Below, in pieces: positions 33,614 to 42,622 of a stretch of 64,000 nucleotides of DNA (position 1 is the first letter of the stretch; each line of letters starts with the position of its first letter). The notes under the pieces were generated by a model. It did no database searches. It had not been told where the DNA came from and saw nothing but the letters and a program-made list of their open reading frames with translations. A program made the translations under genes and the position numbers. This DNA is from Rhodococcus globerulus NBRC 14531 (lineage in GTDB: Bacteria > Actinomycetota > Actinomycetes > Mycobacteriales > Mycobacteriaceae), in the NCBI RefSeq assembly GCF_001894805.1, contig NZ_BCWX01000009.1, positions 62,001 to 126,000 of the forward strand, given 5' to 3'.

Positions 33614-35739
33614 ACGACGCTGCGCCGAACGTCCCGACATTGGGCGTGCCCGCAAAGCTCATCCGGTTGTTCGCAGTATTCACGATCGTGGTGATCTCAC
33701 TGGTCGGCCCACAGTTGGGCACCGCGCACGCGGGCGGTTTCGACTGCAAGGAAGCCCCGTCACCGCAGTTCCCGAACGCAGTCTTTCCCACGGTCTTCGA
33801 TTCCCGCAGCGCCACCGAGCCACCCCACAACGGAAACCCCACCGGTTACCAGACCTACGGGTGGGCCGGATTACGTTGGTACACCTACGACCTCGGCTGC
33901 GGTGAAGACTTGGTCCGCGCGCCCGGCGCTGTCGCGGACACAAGCACCGGCAACGCGTTTCTGATGGTCGGGCAGTCGTTGGCCGCGATCGCGTTCTGGC
34001 TCGACGATCAAACGAAGTCCGGGACCGAAGCAGCCCAATCCGGAATCACTCCCGCGCTCGATCAGTTCGACACGATCGTCGCCTCCATCGCCACCGGCAC
34101 ATCCGGTGTCTACGGAAAATGGATCGGGCTGGCATTGATGTGCGGGGCAACAGTCATCTTGTGGAACGCGCTCAAGTCCAACGCCGCGGCTGTCACCAAG
34201 ACAGTGATGCTCGCCGCCGCCGGTGTGACGTTGGGGGCGTTGATGGTCGGAGCGCCCCAGAAGGCGATGAATGTCGCGGACGAAACGTTCGGGCAGCTGA
34301 TCACCGGAACCCAAGGTGAAGTGTTCGAGGCGGCGGGTCTGGAAACCGATCCGCGCAACGTCCTCATGGACAAAATTCTCCTGCCGGACATCTCCAAAGG
34401 CTGGTTCGGGCCGAACTTCGACGAATCCGGCGTACCGCCGGATCAGCAACTCCAACCCAAACTCCGCGACACACTCGCCTTCACCTACGACGAACAGGAA
34501 CGGGTCAAGGGAGACACCGAGGCCGCGAACGAACTCGCCGAGTCGAAAGCGGCGCGGTTCCAGGACGAGATCATCAAACCCCTATCCGCACAGAACCTTT
34601 CATACACACAGTTTCAAGGAAAGGACAGTGGCCGAACCTCGACCGGGTTCCTGGCCATGGTGAAGGTCGGGTTGCCGTCACTTCTGTGGTCCGGCGCCTC
34701 GATCCTGAAAATTGTTGCGCTGCTTTCTATCCGATTCGCGATCCTGTTCGCTCCGATGTGGGTTCCGTTCGTCGTCCTCTCCGGAGGATTCCTCGAACGT
34801 GTCATGCGGATGATCGGCACCGCCTACCTCTGGGGTGTCGCAGGAGCGACGATCGTGGCGCTGTATCTCGTTGCCCTCGTGAAGCTCTACCACGTCGACA
34901 ACGGCTCGGTCGACGGTTCGTGGCGCCTGTGGTTCATGGTGATTCTGTCGTTGATCTGCTGGTTCATCATGCGCCCGTTCAAACGGATCTCGAGCACCTT
35001 CCGACAAAACTCCGCCGGTGCACTCAACCGCAAAGCTGTCCGCGCGAAATCGTCGATCAAACACAAAGCGTTCGATGCCGCATCGTTGGCTGTCGGCGGA
35101 CCCGCCGCGATGGCGAAAAAGACAGTCGGAGCGTTCCACCGCAGCAGCGACAACAACGACGGCGACGACACCACACCCGTGCGCCCCGAAGGCCGCGGAC
35201 TCATCGCCCGCCGTCAGCAAGACTCCGACAATGCCCGCGCTGCCGCGCGCGCTGCTTCCGACCGGGTGCCGGGCACCTCCCTCCGGCGCGAGAGCGAGCG
35301 AGATGCACATATCGCCGGGATCGCTGCCGCATCAGGTGCGGCAGCGCTGCGACCCAAGACCGGAATCTCCTCTGCCGGCATCGATACCGATGCCGACGAC
35401 TCCGCAGAGGACGACATTGATTTTGCTCGACGGCGCGGCCACAGCGAACGTGCCCGTACCGATGCCGACCTCCACGACGAACGCAACCGCAGATTCGGGC
35501 AAGCTCCACAACGTCCGTCGGTCGACGAGGAATGGAACGGCGGAACCAGCTCGGTCATCGCGCCGATGAAGGTTTTCACACCCACCACCACGTCGAGCGA
35601 ACACAGAGCCGCCGCAGACGTGACCACCGGTGGCATGTCCGGCTCCAGCGATTCATCTCGCAGAAGCGCGCGCCCGCCCACCTCATCGGTGTGGACTCCA
35701 CCGGCTCGGCCTGCTGTCGATCGAGAGAGGTCGAACTGA
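33610..35739 (+). CDS. VirB6/TrbL-like polytopic channel protein with cytosolic tail, 709 aa
   Basis: From GTG 33610 (GTGA overlap with the VirB4 stop) the protein has an N-terminal signal or anchor ending TAHAGG, a cysteine-bearing outer segment (GGFDCKEA; LGCGEDL), and about six membrane helices. These include WIGLALMCGATVILWNAL, IVALLSIRFAILFAPMWVPF and LWGVAGATIVALYLVALV. A 220-residue charged tail, probably cytosolic, ends in Ser/Pro-rich sequence. This is the architecture of VirB6/TrbL (or TcpH) inner-membrane channel proteins. A start at 33523 would overlap the VirB4 gene deeply and lacks support. Confidence 0.75.
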   Translation: MNDAAPNVPTLGVPAKLIRLFAVFTIVVISLVGPQLGTAHAGGFDCKEAPSPQFPNAVFPTVFDSRSATEPPHNGNPTGYQTYGWAGLRWYTYDLGCGEDLVRAPGAVADTSTGNAFLMVGQSLAAIAFWLDDQTKSGTEAAQSGITPALDQFDTIVASIATGTSGVYGKWIGLALMCGATVILWNALKSNAAAVTKTVMLAAAGVTLGALMVGAPQKAMNVADETFGQLITGTQGEVFEAAGLETDPRNVLMDKILLPDISKGWFGPNFDESGVPPDQQLQPKLRDTLAFTYDEQERVKGDTEAANELAESKAARFQDEIIKPLSAQNLSYTQFQGKDSGRTSTGFLAMVKVGLPSLLWSGASILKIVALLSIRFAILFAPMWVPFVVLSGGFLERVMRMIGTAYLWGVAGATIVALYLVALVKLYHVDNGSVDGSWRLWFMVILSLICWFIMRPFKRISSTFRQNSAGALNRKAVRAKSSIKHKAFDAASLAVGGPAAMAKKTVGAFHRSSDNNDGDDTTPVRPEGRGLIARRQQDSDNARAAARAASDRVPGTSLRRESERDAHIAGIAAASGAAALRPKTGISSAGIDTDADDSAEDDIDFARRRGHSERARTDADLHDERNRRFGQAPQRPSVDEEWNGGTSSVIAPMKVFTPTTTSSEHRAAADVTTGGMSGSSDSSRRSARPPTSSVWTPPARPAVDRERSN

Positions 35740-35740
35740 C

Positions 35741-36538
35741 ATGCCTGCAATCGGCCACAACCCAGTCCTGACCCCGATCCGTCGGTGGGTTCTCTACTCA
35801 CGCACGAATCTCGCAATCTCCACCATCGGCATCTTCGCCGGACTCGTCATACTCGGCCAGATCCTCGGATCACCGGAAACTACGACCCCTGCCGCCGAAT
35901 TACCGTCAACCGCAGGGTCCGGCCACGACATCACGGACACCACACAGCCCATGAGTGCGCCGCATGCAAGCGAGGAAGTCACGCAAGCGCACACCGCTGC
36001 GATGTCGAATGCCGACGTGGCATTGAGCGCGCAAGCGACAGCGATGACGTACGCGCACCTCTACACCGATCACGCCGCAACTGCCGACGCCTGGGCTTCC
36101 GGACTCGCGGTGCTGGTCCCTGACGGCGCACTGACACCGAATTTTCGCGCCGCCCGCCCGACCGTTGCCGTCGCGATCACTGGCCCGACACACACGGCAC
36201 CAGCGCCCGCAGACGGGCCGAACGCTACGACAGTGACTGTGCCGACGTCCGCCGGAGCGTTGAAAGTCCACCTCGTGCAGAGCGAATCCGGGACGCGGCC
36301 CTGGCTCGTGACCACACCTCTGCCGACCCTCGATACTGGTTCCGACAATTCGGATCCCACCGCGACCACCGCCCCGACTACGACGGCATCGAACAGTGCG
36401 ACGACGACGCGGGCCCCTCAGAACTCCGCGCCGACCACATTGCAGCCGCCGTCGACCTCGCAGGAACCTCTCCCCACACCGGCACCCGGCCCCATCCCGA
36501 TTCCCGACCTGGATACGCCGCTGCCAGGGGCCATGTGA
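35741..36538 (+). CDS. VirB8/TcpC-like single-TM protein, 265 aa
   Basis: Cytosolic start (MPAIGHNPVLTPIRRWVLYS), one membrane helix (NLAISTIGIFAGLVILGQIL, about 22-41) and an outer domain of about 100 residues that looks NTF2-like (AQATAMTYAHLYTDHAATAD; GALKVHLVQSESGTRPWLV). A Thr/Pro/Ser-rich wall-crossing tail follows. It fits TcpC/VirB8 proteins, which scaffold Gram-positive conjugation channels. It starts two bases after the upstream stop and overlaps the next gene by one base. Confidence 0.65.
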   Translation: MPAIGHNPVLTPIRRWVLYSRTNLAISTIGIFAGLVILGQILGSPETTTPAAELPSTAGSGHDITDTTQPMSAPHASEEVTQAHTAAMSNADVALSAQATAMTYAHLYTDHAATADAWASGLAVLVPDGALTPNFRAARPTVAVAITGPTHTAPAPADGPNATTVTVPTSAGALKVHLVQSESGTRPWLVTTPLPTLDTGSDNSDPTATTAPTTTASNSATTTRAPQNSAPTTLQPPSTSQEPLPTPAPGPIPIPDLDTPLPGAM

Positions 36539-38151
36539 TGGCGAAAATCCCTACTCGACAACCCATTTCCGGCATTCGAGCGAGGATTATTCTTTCCCTG
36601 CTGGCCGCCGCAACCATGCTCTCGGTCACTGCATGTGGAGGTTTCGCGGCGCACCCGGTCATCAAGAAATCACGCTGCGGAACATCGTCGACGTCCGATA
36701 AAGGTCCGGCAACACTTGCGGGCCCTACGGAACTGAAAGCATCAGGTCCGATCACCCAACCCACCAAAGCCGGTACGACAACACAAACCTCCGGCTTCGG
36801 GCCGCGCTGGGGAACCGAGCACAAAGGCGTCGACTTCGCCGGCCCCGTCGGTACCCCGATCTACGCCGCCCTCGACGGCATCGCGGTCAAAGCCGGCCCC
36901 TCCGGTGAAGGACCCGGCGTCGGCTTCGAGAATTGGATCGTCATCGATTCGCTCGTCGACGACAAACCCGTGAGCACGGTCTACGGGCACATGTTCACCG
37001 ACGGCGTCCTCATCACCCCCGGCCAACAGGTCAAAGCCGGTGACCATATCGCCAACATCGGCAACGCCGGCGGATCCACCGGCCCGCACCTGCATTTCGA
37101 ATACTGGGAAGGAGGACGACTCCAGGGCGGATTCGCGATCGACCCGATGACCAAACTCGGCGGAGCGTCCTCACCTACCGATGACGTTGACGCCGGCGGG
37201 CCGAGCATCGCGTTGGCCGCATCGTCGTCCTCGATCGACTGCGGTGGTTTCGGTGTCGCCGGCGGCGGCGATCTCAAACCGGGAAGTGTGCCAGCGGAAT
37301 TCGAGCCGTGGTTCCGCAAAGCCGGATCCCTGTGCCCCCAGATCAGCCCGGCACTGCTCGCCGCGGACACCAAAGCTGAAAGCGGATTCCGCGCCGTCAC
37401 CAGCCCCAAAGGAGCGAAGGGCTACACCCAATTCATGGATCCGACCTGGGTTGCTTACGGCAAAGACGACGATGGAAACGGCATTATCTCGCAAGGCGAC
37501 GTCGGCGACGCGGTCATGGCGCAAGGCCGATATTTCTGCGAAATCGCAAGGCAGGTCGATGGCTGGATCGCCGACGGATCAGTCACAGGCGATGCGCGAT
37601 CGCTGTATATCGCCGGATACAACGCAGGCGAGTACGCGATCAAGAATGCCGGCGGAATGCCTTCCGGCGGCGACTACACCAGCGAAACTCAGCCCTACGT
37701 GCAGAAAGTGCTCTCGTTCATTCCCGAGTTCGAGCAACCCGGTGGCCGCGGTGAGTTGGTGGTCTTTCCCGCATCTGCTTCCGGTGCGCAGGTCGTCGAA
37801 GCTTCACGTCAGTACCTCGGCACCCCGTATGTCTGGGGCGGCGGCGGAATCGGGGGACCGACTGGCGGCGGGTTCGACTGCTCCGGACTGACCAGCTACG
37901 CCATCTACACAGGCAGCGGCAACACGGTCACCTTGCCTCGCACGTCGGAGCAGCAATGGTCCGTCGGCGTCGAGATCCCGATCGCCCAAGCACAACCCGG
38001 CGACCTGGTCTTCGGATCATGGTCAGCATCTGGGCCCGGCCACGTCGGAGTCGCGATCGGAAACGGCCAGATGATTCACGCCCCCACCACCGGGGACGTC
38101 GTCAAACAAGGTCCGCTGCAGAACGATATGAAAGCCCGGAGGGTCATATGA
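36538..38151 (+). CDS. Three-domain cell-wall hydrolase lipoprotein (M23, lysozyme-like, NlpC/P60), about 537 aa
   Basis: Lipobox SVTACG near residue 33 follows a basic N-terminus and a hydrophobic stretch. Domain order: LytM/M23 endopeptidase with GTEHKGVDF (about 92) and HLHFE (about 184); lytic transglycosylase-like domain (KAESGFRAVTSPKGAKGYTQ, then IAGYNAGEYAI, about 240-390); NlpC/P60 peptidase with FDCSGLTSY (catalytic Cys near 447) and GHVGVAIGNGQMIHA. It would cut both glycan strands and peptides to open the wall for the channel, as VirB1, TcpG or Tgl proteins do. Having all three activities in one lipoprotein is unusual. Start ATG 36538 or GTG 36535; coupled to both neighbours. Confidence 0.82.
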   Translation: MAKIPTRQPISGIRARIILSLLAAATMLSVTACGGFAAHPVIKKSRCGTSSTSDKGPATLAGPTELKASGPITQPTKAGTTTQTSGFGPRWGTEHKGVDFAGPVGTPIYAALDGIAVKAGPSGEGPGVGFENWIVIDSLVDDKPVSTVYGHMFTDGVLITPGQQVKAGDHIANIGNAGGSTGPHLHFEYWEGGRLQGGFAIDPMTKLGGASSPTDDVDAGGPSIALAASSSSIDCGGFGVAGGGDLKPGSVPAEFEPWFRKAGSLCPQISPALLAADTKAESGFRAVTSPKGAKGYTQFMDPTWVAYGKDDDGNGIISQGDVGDAVMAQGRYFCEIARQVDGWIADGSVTGDARSLYIAGYNAGEYAIKNAGGMPSGGDYTSETQPYVQKVLSFIPEFEQPGGRGELVVFPASASGAQVVEASRQYLGTPYVWGGGGIGGPTGGGFDCSGLTSYAIYTGSGNTVTLPRTSEQQWSVGVEIPIAQAQPGDLVFGSWSASGPGHVGVAIGNGQMIHAPTTGDVVKQGPLQNDMKARRVI

Positions 38152-38738
38152 GCAACACACGCATATTTGTTCTTCTGGTCGTAGCGGCAGCGATCGTTGC
38201 AGGGCTGGTGTTCTTGTTCTTCGACTTCCAGAGCGAGGACACCGGCACCGCAACGCCAGCCCCCTTCTCAGCGACACCGTCCACGGCCGCGACAATCACG
38301 GTGACATCGCCCGCAGTCGTCGATGTCCCGTCGAATCCGGATACCGATGCAGCGGAAGACACTGTGCGTCAAGCGCTTTCCGTCGCGTTCACGTGGTATC
38401 CGGCTACCGATCGCAGCCCCACTGATGCCTATGCACGCGCACGGAAGTGGTTCACCGAACCCTTGGCCGCCTTGCTGCTCGTCGACGTCGATACCGGGCG
38501 TGGCCCCGGCACACAATGGAGTCAGTGGGCGTCGGACAACGCGAAAATTGTCGCTGACGTGAACGTGGGCTGCTCGGGCTGCCCACCCGATACCGACATC
38601 CTCATTCACCGCGTGGCCAGCATCCACCAAACCGCAATTGCCGACGACGAGACAACAACGGTCACACCGGATACAACCGTATGGATCACCCTCACCAAAC
38701 ATGGTGGAGAGTGGCTCATCGACAACATCCGATACTGA
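38148..38738 (+). CDS. Single-TM exported protein, end of the plus-strand transfer block, 196 aa
   Basis: MSNTRIFVLLVVAAAIVAGL is an N-terminal membrane anchor; a Thr/Pro linker and a domain follow with AFTWYPATDRSPTDAYARAR and a C..C pair (VGCSGCPPDTD), ending KHGGEWLIDNIRY. The overall pattern resembles the actinobacterial one-TM plus NTF2-like proteins of transfer and Mce clusters. GGAGGG precedes the ATG and there is a four-base ATGA overlap with the hydrolase gene. Longer upstream frame rejected because it is an out-of-frame reading of the hydrolase gene. Confidence 0.65.
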   Translation: MSNTRIFVLLVVAAAIVAGLVFLFFDFQSEDTGTATPAPFSATPSTAATITVTSPAVVDVPSNPDTDAAEDTVRQALSVAFTWYPATDRSPTDAYARARKWFTEPLAALLLVDVDTGRGPGTQWSQWASDNAKIVADVNVGCSGCPPDTDILIHRVASIHQTAIADDETTTVTPDTTVWITLTKHGGEWLIDNIRY

Positions 38739-38832
38739 TCAGCGCAATGACCGACGGCGAGTATGACCAGGGGTTTCTTCATAAGGTCTTCATGATGCAT
38801 CGCGTGGAAGGTTGTCGAGACGGCCCGGTTCT

Positions 38833-38850
38833 ACTGACCCGCGGGTCAGT
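38833..38850. terminator. 18-bp perfect palindrome after the transfer block
   Basis: ACTGACCCGCGGGTCAGT is fully self-complementary. It lies 94 bases after the last transfer gene and 125 bases before the nucleoside hydrolase gene. A terminator or an operator site of a dimeric regulator is possible. Confidence 0.45.
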
Positions 38851-38975
38851 CCGGGACTACGACGGGATCCCAAATGTCCGATATTCTGACCCGATCACAC
38901 AAAAACATGGACACGTAGCACCACTACGTTAGCGATAAGCAAGCACAGAGACAGCTCAAACGATGCGGGGTCAGT

Positions 38976-39869
38976 TTGCGATACGTTCTTGTCGACACCG
39001 ACTGTGGCGTCGACGACGCACTTGCGCTCGGTTACGTCGCGCACACCGCGGACATTATTCTCGCTTGCGTAGTGTCCACGTGGGGCAACTGCACAGCCCC
39101 CGAAGCCGCGTCCAATGCGAAGTACATCTTGGATATGGCCGGCGCGATCGACATTCCTGTTGTCGCAGGTTCCCCTCCGAAGGATTCGTGGCGGCGCGGT
39201 GATGCGCACGGCTCTGACGGGCTCGGTGACACCGAGCAGCCTCGACCTTCCTGGACTGGCCCGCGAGGTGCAGCTGAGAGGATTGTGCAGTTCGCCAGAG
39301 ACCATGCCGGTGAGGCGGAAGTGCTGTGCATCGGCCCGCTGACCAATTTGGCAGCTGCACTCACGCTCGAACCTCGGCTGCCCGAGTTATTGAGCCGTGT
39401 GGTGGTCATGGCCGGCCACGGACAGAACCGCGACGATTGGCTGAACGAGGTAGGAGATACCAATACCCGTCACAATCCTCAAGCTACGCAGACTGTCGCA
39501 GATTCTGCGCTTCCGGTGGTCTGGGTGGGAATCGACGTCACCCGCGCAGTCCTCCTTGAGGACGGAGATTTCGGTGAAGACACTCTCGGCGGCTCGCTGC
39601 GCCGTATCCACCACGCGTATGGGGTCCAACGAGGCGGTACGTACGGATACGACCCTCAGGTGCTGTGGAAAGTCCCGGCACACGACGGCGTCACCGCTGC
39701 CTGCCTAGTCGATCCTCTCAGGGCAGGCCTGTCGACCGTTACCGGCCGTATGACTGTCCTCGACGACGGCCAAGGGCCGGTGCTACGCAGGGTGGGTATC
39801 GGACCGCAGGAGGTCGCGGAATGCATAGACTCGGACTCCATCCGCGCAATGCTCAGGAGTGCGAGATGA
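38976..39869 (+). CDS. Inosine-uridine-type nucleoside hydrolase, 297 aa
   Basis: N-terminal calcium-binding signature DTDCGVDDALAL (residues 7-18), WGNCTAPEAASNAKYIL, the LCIGPLTNLAAAL segment and a late PAHDGVTAACLVDPL, all in the places expected for the IU_nuc_hydro family. Characterised members split ribonucleosides into base and ribose. Start TTG 38976 is the only one giving the complete signature; GGGG lies just upstream. The stop overlaps the ATG of the ImmA/IrrE gene (ATGA), so its product probably works with that protease and the membrane protein downstream. NAD or signal-nucleoside breakdown in defence is an attractive but unproven role. Confidence 0.78.
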   Translation: MRYVLVDTDCGVDDALALGYVAHTADIILACVVSTWGNCTAPEAASNAKYILDMAGAIDIPVVAGSPPKDSWRRGDAHGSDGLGDTEQPRPSWTGPRGAAERIVQFARDHAGEAEVLCIGPLTNLAAALTLEPRLPELLSRVVVMAGHGQNRDDWLNEVGDTNTRHNPQATQTVADSALPVVWVGIDVTRAVLLEDGDFGEDTLGGSLRRIHHAYGVQRGGTYGYDPQVLWKVPAHDGVTAACLVDPLRAGLSTVTGRMTVLDDGQGPVLRRVGIGPQEVAECIDSDSIRAMLRSAR

Positions 39870-40405
39870 CAGGAATAAGAAAGCAACTCACCCGACTGAA
39901 GGCCCGTCGGATCGTTGCTCAAGCAATGAAACGGCAAGTGGTCACCATTGACGACCTGCGTCAATTTTGTTTCGATCGCACTGGCAGAACCGTCGTTCTA
40001 GTTCCGTTCCCGGTCACCGAAGTAGAAGATCGCCCTTCCGGGTTCCTGCTCCGCGCTCGCAACAATGTCGACTATGTGTTCTACGACCACAGAACGGGAT
40101 CGTGGCGCGCGACATTGATCATCTGTCACGAACTCGCGCACATCCTTCTCGATCACAGCTGTGCAATGACCGAAGTCTTAGACGACCAGATGCTCAGCGC
40201 ATGGTTTCCCTCATTGTCACCGGCGCTGTTGAAAAACGCCCTCAAACGCACTGACTACGACACGACCACAGAACATGGTGCCGAGTATCTGGCGACAAAG
40301 CTCCTACTCTTGACGCTTTTCGATGATCTCGACTTCGAGGCTCTGCGCAGGTCGGTGCAGGTAATTTGCGCCAACAACATGATTCAAGCGTATGGAAGCC
40401 GATGA
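39866..40405 (+). CDS. ImmA/IrrE-family metalloprotease, 179 aa
   Basis: Zinc-protease motif HELAH at residues 88-92 in ATLIICHELAHILLDH, with the preceding YVFYDHRTGSWR. ImmA/IrrE proteins cleave XRE-type repressors (ICEBs1 ImmA, Deinococcus IrrE). The obvious candidate target here is the XRE regulator encoded at 41739-42329. ATG overlaps the hydrolase stop, and its own TGA overlaps the ATG of the membrane protein gene. Confidence 0.8.
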   Translation: MTGIRKQLTRLKARRIVAQAMKRQVVTIDDLRQFCFDRTGRTVVLVPFPVTEVEDRPSGFLLRARNNVDYVFYDHRTGSWRATLIICHELAHILLDHSCAMTEVLDDQMLSAWFPSLSPALLKNALKRTDYDTTTEHGAEYLATKLLLLTLFDDLDFEALRRSVQVICANNMIQAYGSR

Positions 40406-41421
40406 GAAACCACCTCCCACTTTCGATTGATCTTGCCATCCTTGTCTTTGCCTGGATCGTTGTTTCCGCTCGATTTGTGCTGGTATGCACACGGCATGCG
40501 CAGATTGTGACCGTACTGATTCTGTGCTTCACCGCAGTCAACACTCTTAAGTTCGGACCGATCAACGATGTACTGACCTCAGCGATAGACGCCCGGGCCG
40601 TCCGACTGATAGCTCACATTCTCTGTGTAGCGGCCGCGGCCGCCGCTGCATGGGCGGCTGCCAGCGCGGTAGGACGGCTTCGGCCAGGGCTTCTGATCTT
40701 CGGCCTCGTTGCCGCGACGGTCGGTCTGGCATCTCTTGATGCTTTTGCCGGCAATCGGGCGCAGGTCATCGAATCCGTCGATCCTGAGGTGTTCTCGCTG
40801 TCCTACTTCACCATTTACGCCGGCGCGATCGTGGTCTTCGAGGTCTACGCAGTGATAGTCCTCGCCGCTGCCATTCGAACCGACAAGCCACATGCGGGGC
40901 TGCTTGCGCCGGCCGCGGCGACAGCTGCGCTCTTTCTGGCGACAGGCCTCAATGCAATAAGTCTGCTTTGGTACGCCGTGCGGGCAGCGACTGGTGACAT
41001 CGGTCCGGCCGAGCAATTGCAGCGAAACACAAATGGCAACCTGTTTGCGTACTTCACCTTGGTTGTCGCACTCGTGGGTTCTGCCGCCGTAATCCGACGC
41101 ACGGCAGAGCGGTCGTCTGTTCGATCTGCCGTTAACGTCACAGAGCTACGACGACTATGGGAAGACCTCACTGATGCGGCACCAGGTGTGAAGTTCGATA
41201 TGCGGCACTTCGAGCCTGACGCCCGGGTTGTCCGGATGATCACCGAGTGCATCGATGCCATCTACGAACTAGGAATTGATCCCGAAACAGCCACTCGCTC
41301 TGATCTTCTGGAACGCAATCTCGACGGCAACCGATCCGAGCTTCTCGCAGAGACGCACATCAGCGCTCGTGACGTGTTCAATCTTGCGAAGCGGTGGGAT
41401 GCGAAATCCCTTCAAGGCTGA
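40402..41421 (+). CDS. MAB_1171c-like polytopic membrane protein, 339 aa
   Basis: About seven membrane helices in the first 230 residues (for example LAILVFAWIVVSARFVLVC, HILCVAAAAAAAWAAASAV, YFTLVVALVGSAAVI) and a soluble C-terminal domain with LRRLWEDLTDAAPGVKFDMR. This matches the actinobacterial MAB_1171c family, regularly found next to ImmA/IrrE and XRE genes and labelled a putative transporter without biochemical proof. The C-terminal domain may bind the protease. ATGA overlap with the gene before. Its last 44 bases overlap the convergent gene at 41378. Confidence 0.7.
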   Translation: MRNHLPLSIDLAILVFAWIVVSARFVLVCTRHAQIVTVLILCFTAVNTLKFGPINDVLTSAIDARAVRLIAHILCVAAAAAAAWAAASAVGRLRPGLLIFGLVAATVGLASLDAFAGNRAQVIESVDPEVFSLSYFTIYAGAIVVFEVYAVIVLAAAIRTDKPHAGLLAPAAATAALFLATGLNAISLLWYAVRAATGDIGPAEQLQRNTNGNLFAYFTLVVALVGSAAVIRRTAERSSVRSAVNVTELRRLWEDLTDAAPGVKFDMRHFEPDARVVRMITECIDAIYELGIDPETATRSDLLERNLDGNRSELLAETHISARDVFNLAKRWDAKSLQG

Positions 41422-41746
41422 CAAGAAGCGCCTTGCGCTGGCTGGCGTTGGCAGAACCTCGCAGCATCACGCATTCCGGTCCGGCGGCAACAAGCACCTG
41501 CAATAACCGCAGCTCTGTGTACGCCTCATTTTCTCCAGAAACCCCGAAGTAGGTGGCGTTGGCCGTGCTGCTGCTTTTGAAAACCTCGCTGAAATCAACA
41601 AAATGTTGTTGCTGTTCGGCCGTGAGGTCGCCGGCGCGGAGCTGCGCTTCGGAGCACCCGAGAGCCTGCGCGACCTCTCCACTACTCAAGCCGGTCACAC
41701 TCAGCAGAAGCTCGACTTTCTGCTTGGTGGTGACTTCCTCAATCAT
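41378..41746 (-). CDS. Small HTH-like protein downstream of the XRE regulator, 122 aa
   Basis: MIEEVTTKQKVELLLSVTGL, then SSGEVAQALGCSEAQLRAGD, which looks like a degenerate helix-turn-helix, and a C-terminal half with LRLLQVLVAAGPECVMLRGS. It overlaps the stop of the XRE gene by eight bases and converges on the MAB_1171c-like gene with a 44-base overlap. Probably co-expressed with the XRE regulator; role unknown. Confidence 0.5.
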   Translation of the reverse strand: MIEEVTTKQKVELLLSVTGLSSGEVAQALGCSEAQLRAGDLTAEQQQHFVDFSEVFKSSSTANATYFGVSGENEAYTELRLLQVLVAAGPECVMLRGSANASQRKALLVSLEGISHPTASQD

Positions 41747-42329
41747 CGCTCTCCTCCCGTCTTAGTTCCCGAGCCAATGCGCGACGTCGCTTGTTGGCGT
41801 TCGTGCGCGCCGGAGTGATGTCGTCCGGCGGCACTGCCCAGAAATCCTCGAGCGCTTGGGCAACCCAGGTAGGGCTGACATGGCCGCTTTCACCCTGGCT
41901 GCGGAGCATCGCTGACGCTACTTTGCCGATATGTGGCGAGATGAGAGTACGCAACCGGTCGACTACGTCCGAAAGTTCAGAGTTGTCGATCTCATCGGCC
42001 AATCGCCTAAGTTCCGCACTCACCTCAACGAAATCACCCAACGCCGAATACGAAATGACCACTTCGCCGGCGGGGGCCCCCACAACTGCCGATCCCCGAG
42101 GTGTCGGGTGACCACCCTCGTATGCAGTCGCAGCACTGCCCTCAGTCCATTGCAATACATGGTCCAGTTTGGAGAATGTTGCCATTCGGAGAGGAGGGGA
42201 CTCACCACTTTCGATCCGCACCATCGTCGGCTCAGAGGGGCCTCCCTGTGCAGCGACTGCAGCAAGGCTCAGACCCAACTGTCGTCGACGCACATGGACC
42301 ACGTCGGCGAACTGCTGCATATCGGGCAT
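41739..42329 (-). CDS. XRE-family regulator, 196 aa
   Basis: The N-terminal helix-turn-helix (FADVVHVRRRQLGLSLAAVA, then PSEPTMVRIESGES, about 6-45) is typical of XRE repressors. The rest is an uncharacterised helical domain with LRRLADEIDNSELSDVVDRL and a basic C-terminus. ATG 42329 or 42320 (MPDMQQF) is the likely start; no clear ribosome binding site. It faces the WhiB-like operon across a region with two direct repeats and is a plausible substrate of the ImmA/IrrE protease encoded 1.3 kb away. Confidence 0.7.
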   Translation of the reverse strand: MPDMQQFADVVHVRRRQLGLSLAAVAAQGGPSEPTMVRIESGESPPLRMATFSKLDHVLQWTEGSAATAYEGGHPTPRGSAVVGAPAGEVVISYSALGDFVEVSAELRRLADEIDNSELSDVVDRLRTLISPHIGKVASAMLRSQGESGHVSPTWVAQALEDFWAVPPDDITPARTNANKRRRALARELRREESDD

Positions 42330-42405
42330 GGGAGCAGCGTACTTAAAGAAAACCCAATTGCCCGACACTGTCGGTTCACACGTCATCACACATTCAACTA
42401 TATAA

Positions 42406-42470
42406 GTGTTGCGTAAATGCATGCGCATTAGATATGTTCACAACACCAATATATGTGTGTTACGTAAGTG
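42406..42470. promoter_or_regulatory. Two direct repeats GTGTTrCGTAArTG, likely operators
   Basis: GTGTTGCGTAAATG at 42406-42419 and GTGTTACGTAAGTG at 42457-42470 differ at two positions and are 51 bases apart, about five helical turns. The AT-rich stretch between (TATATAAG, TAGATATG, CAATATATG) is a good place for divergent promoters. Likely bound by the XRE regulator encoded just left. Confidence 0.5.
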
Positions 42471-42533
42471 TTAGCGGTGAGTCGACCACTCAAAGGCAAC
42501 CGCCCGCCAGATGGTCGAGACCAGACGAAGAAA

Positions 42534-42563
42534 GTCCCCCAGCCGCGCCAACGGCCAGGGGAC
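42534..42563 (+). promoter_or_regulatory. Hairpin in the leader of the WhiB-like operon
   Basis: GTCCCC (42534-42539) pairs with GGGGAC (42558-42563), and the inner GCCG with CGGC, giving an interrupted stem 60 bases before ATG 42623. It could be an attenuator or a structured 5' leader. Confidence 0.4.
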
Positions 42564-42622
42564 CGAGCCACACGGGGTTACAGCCCGTCCAGCGATTTCC
42601 TACGCAGAAAGCGAGTTCTGCA

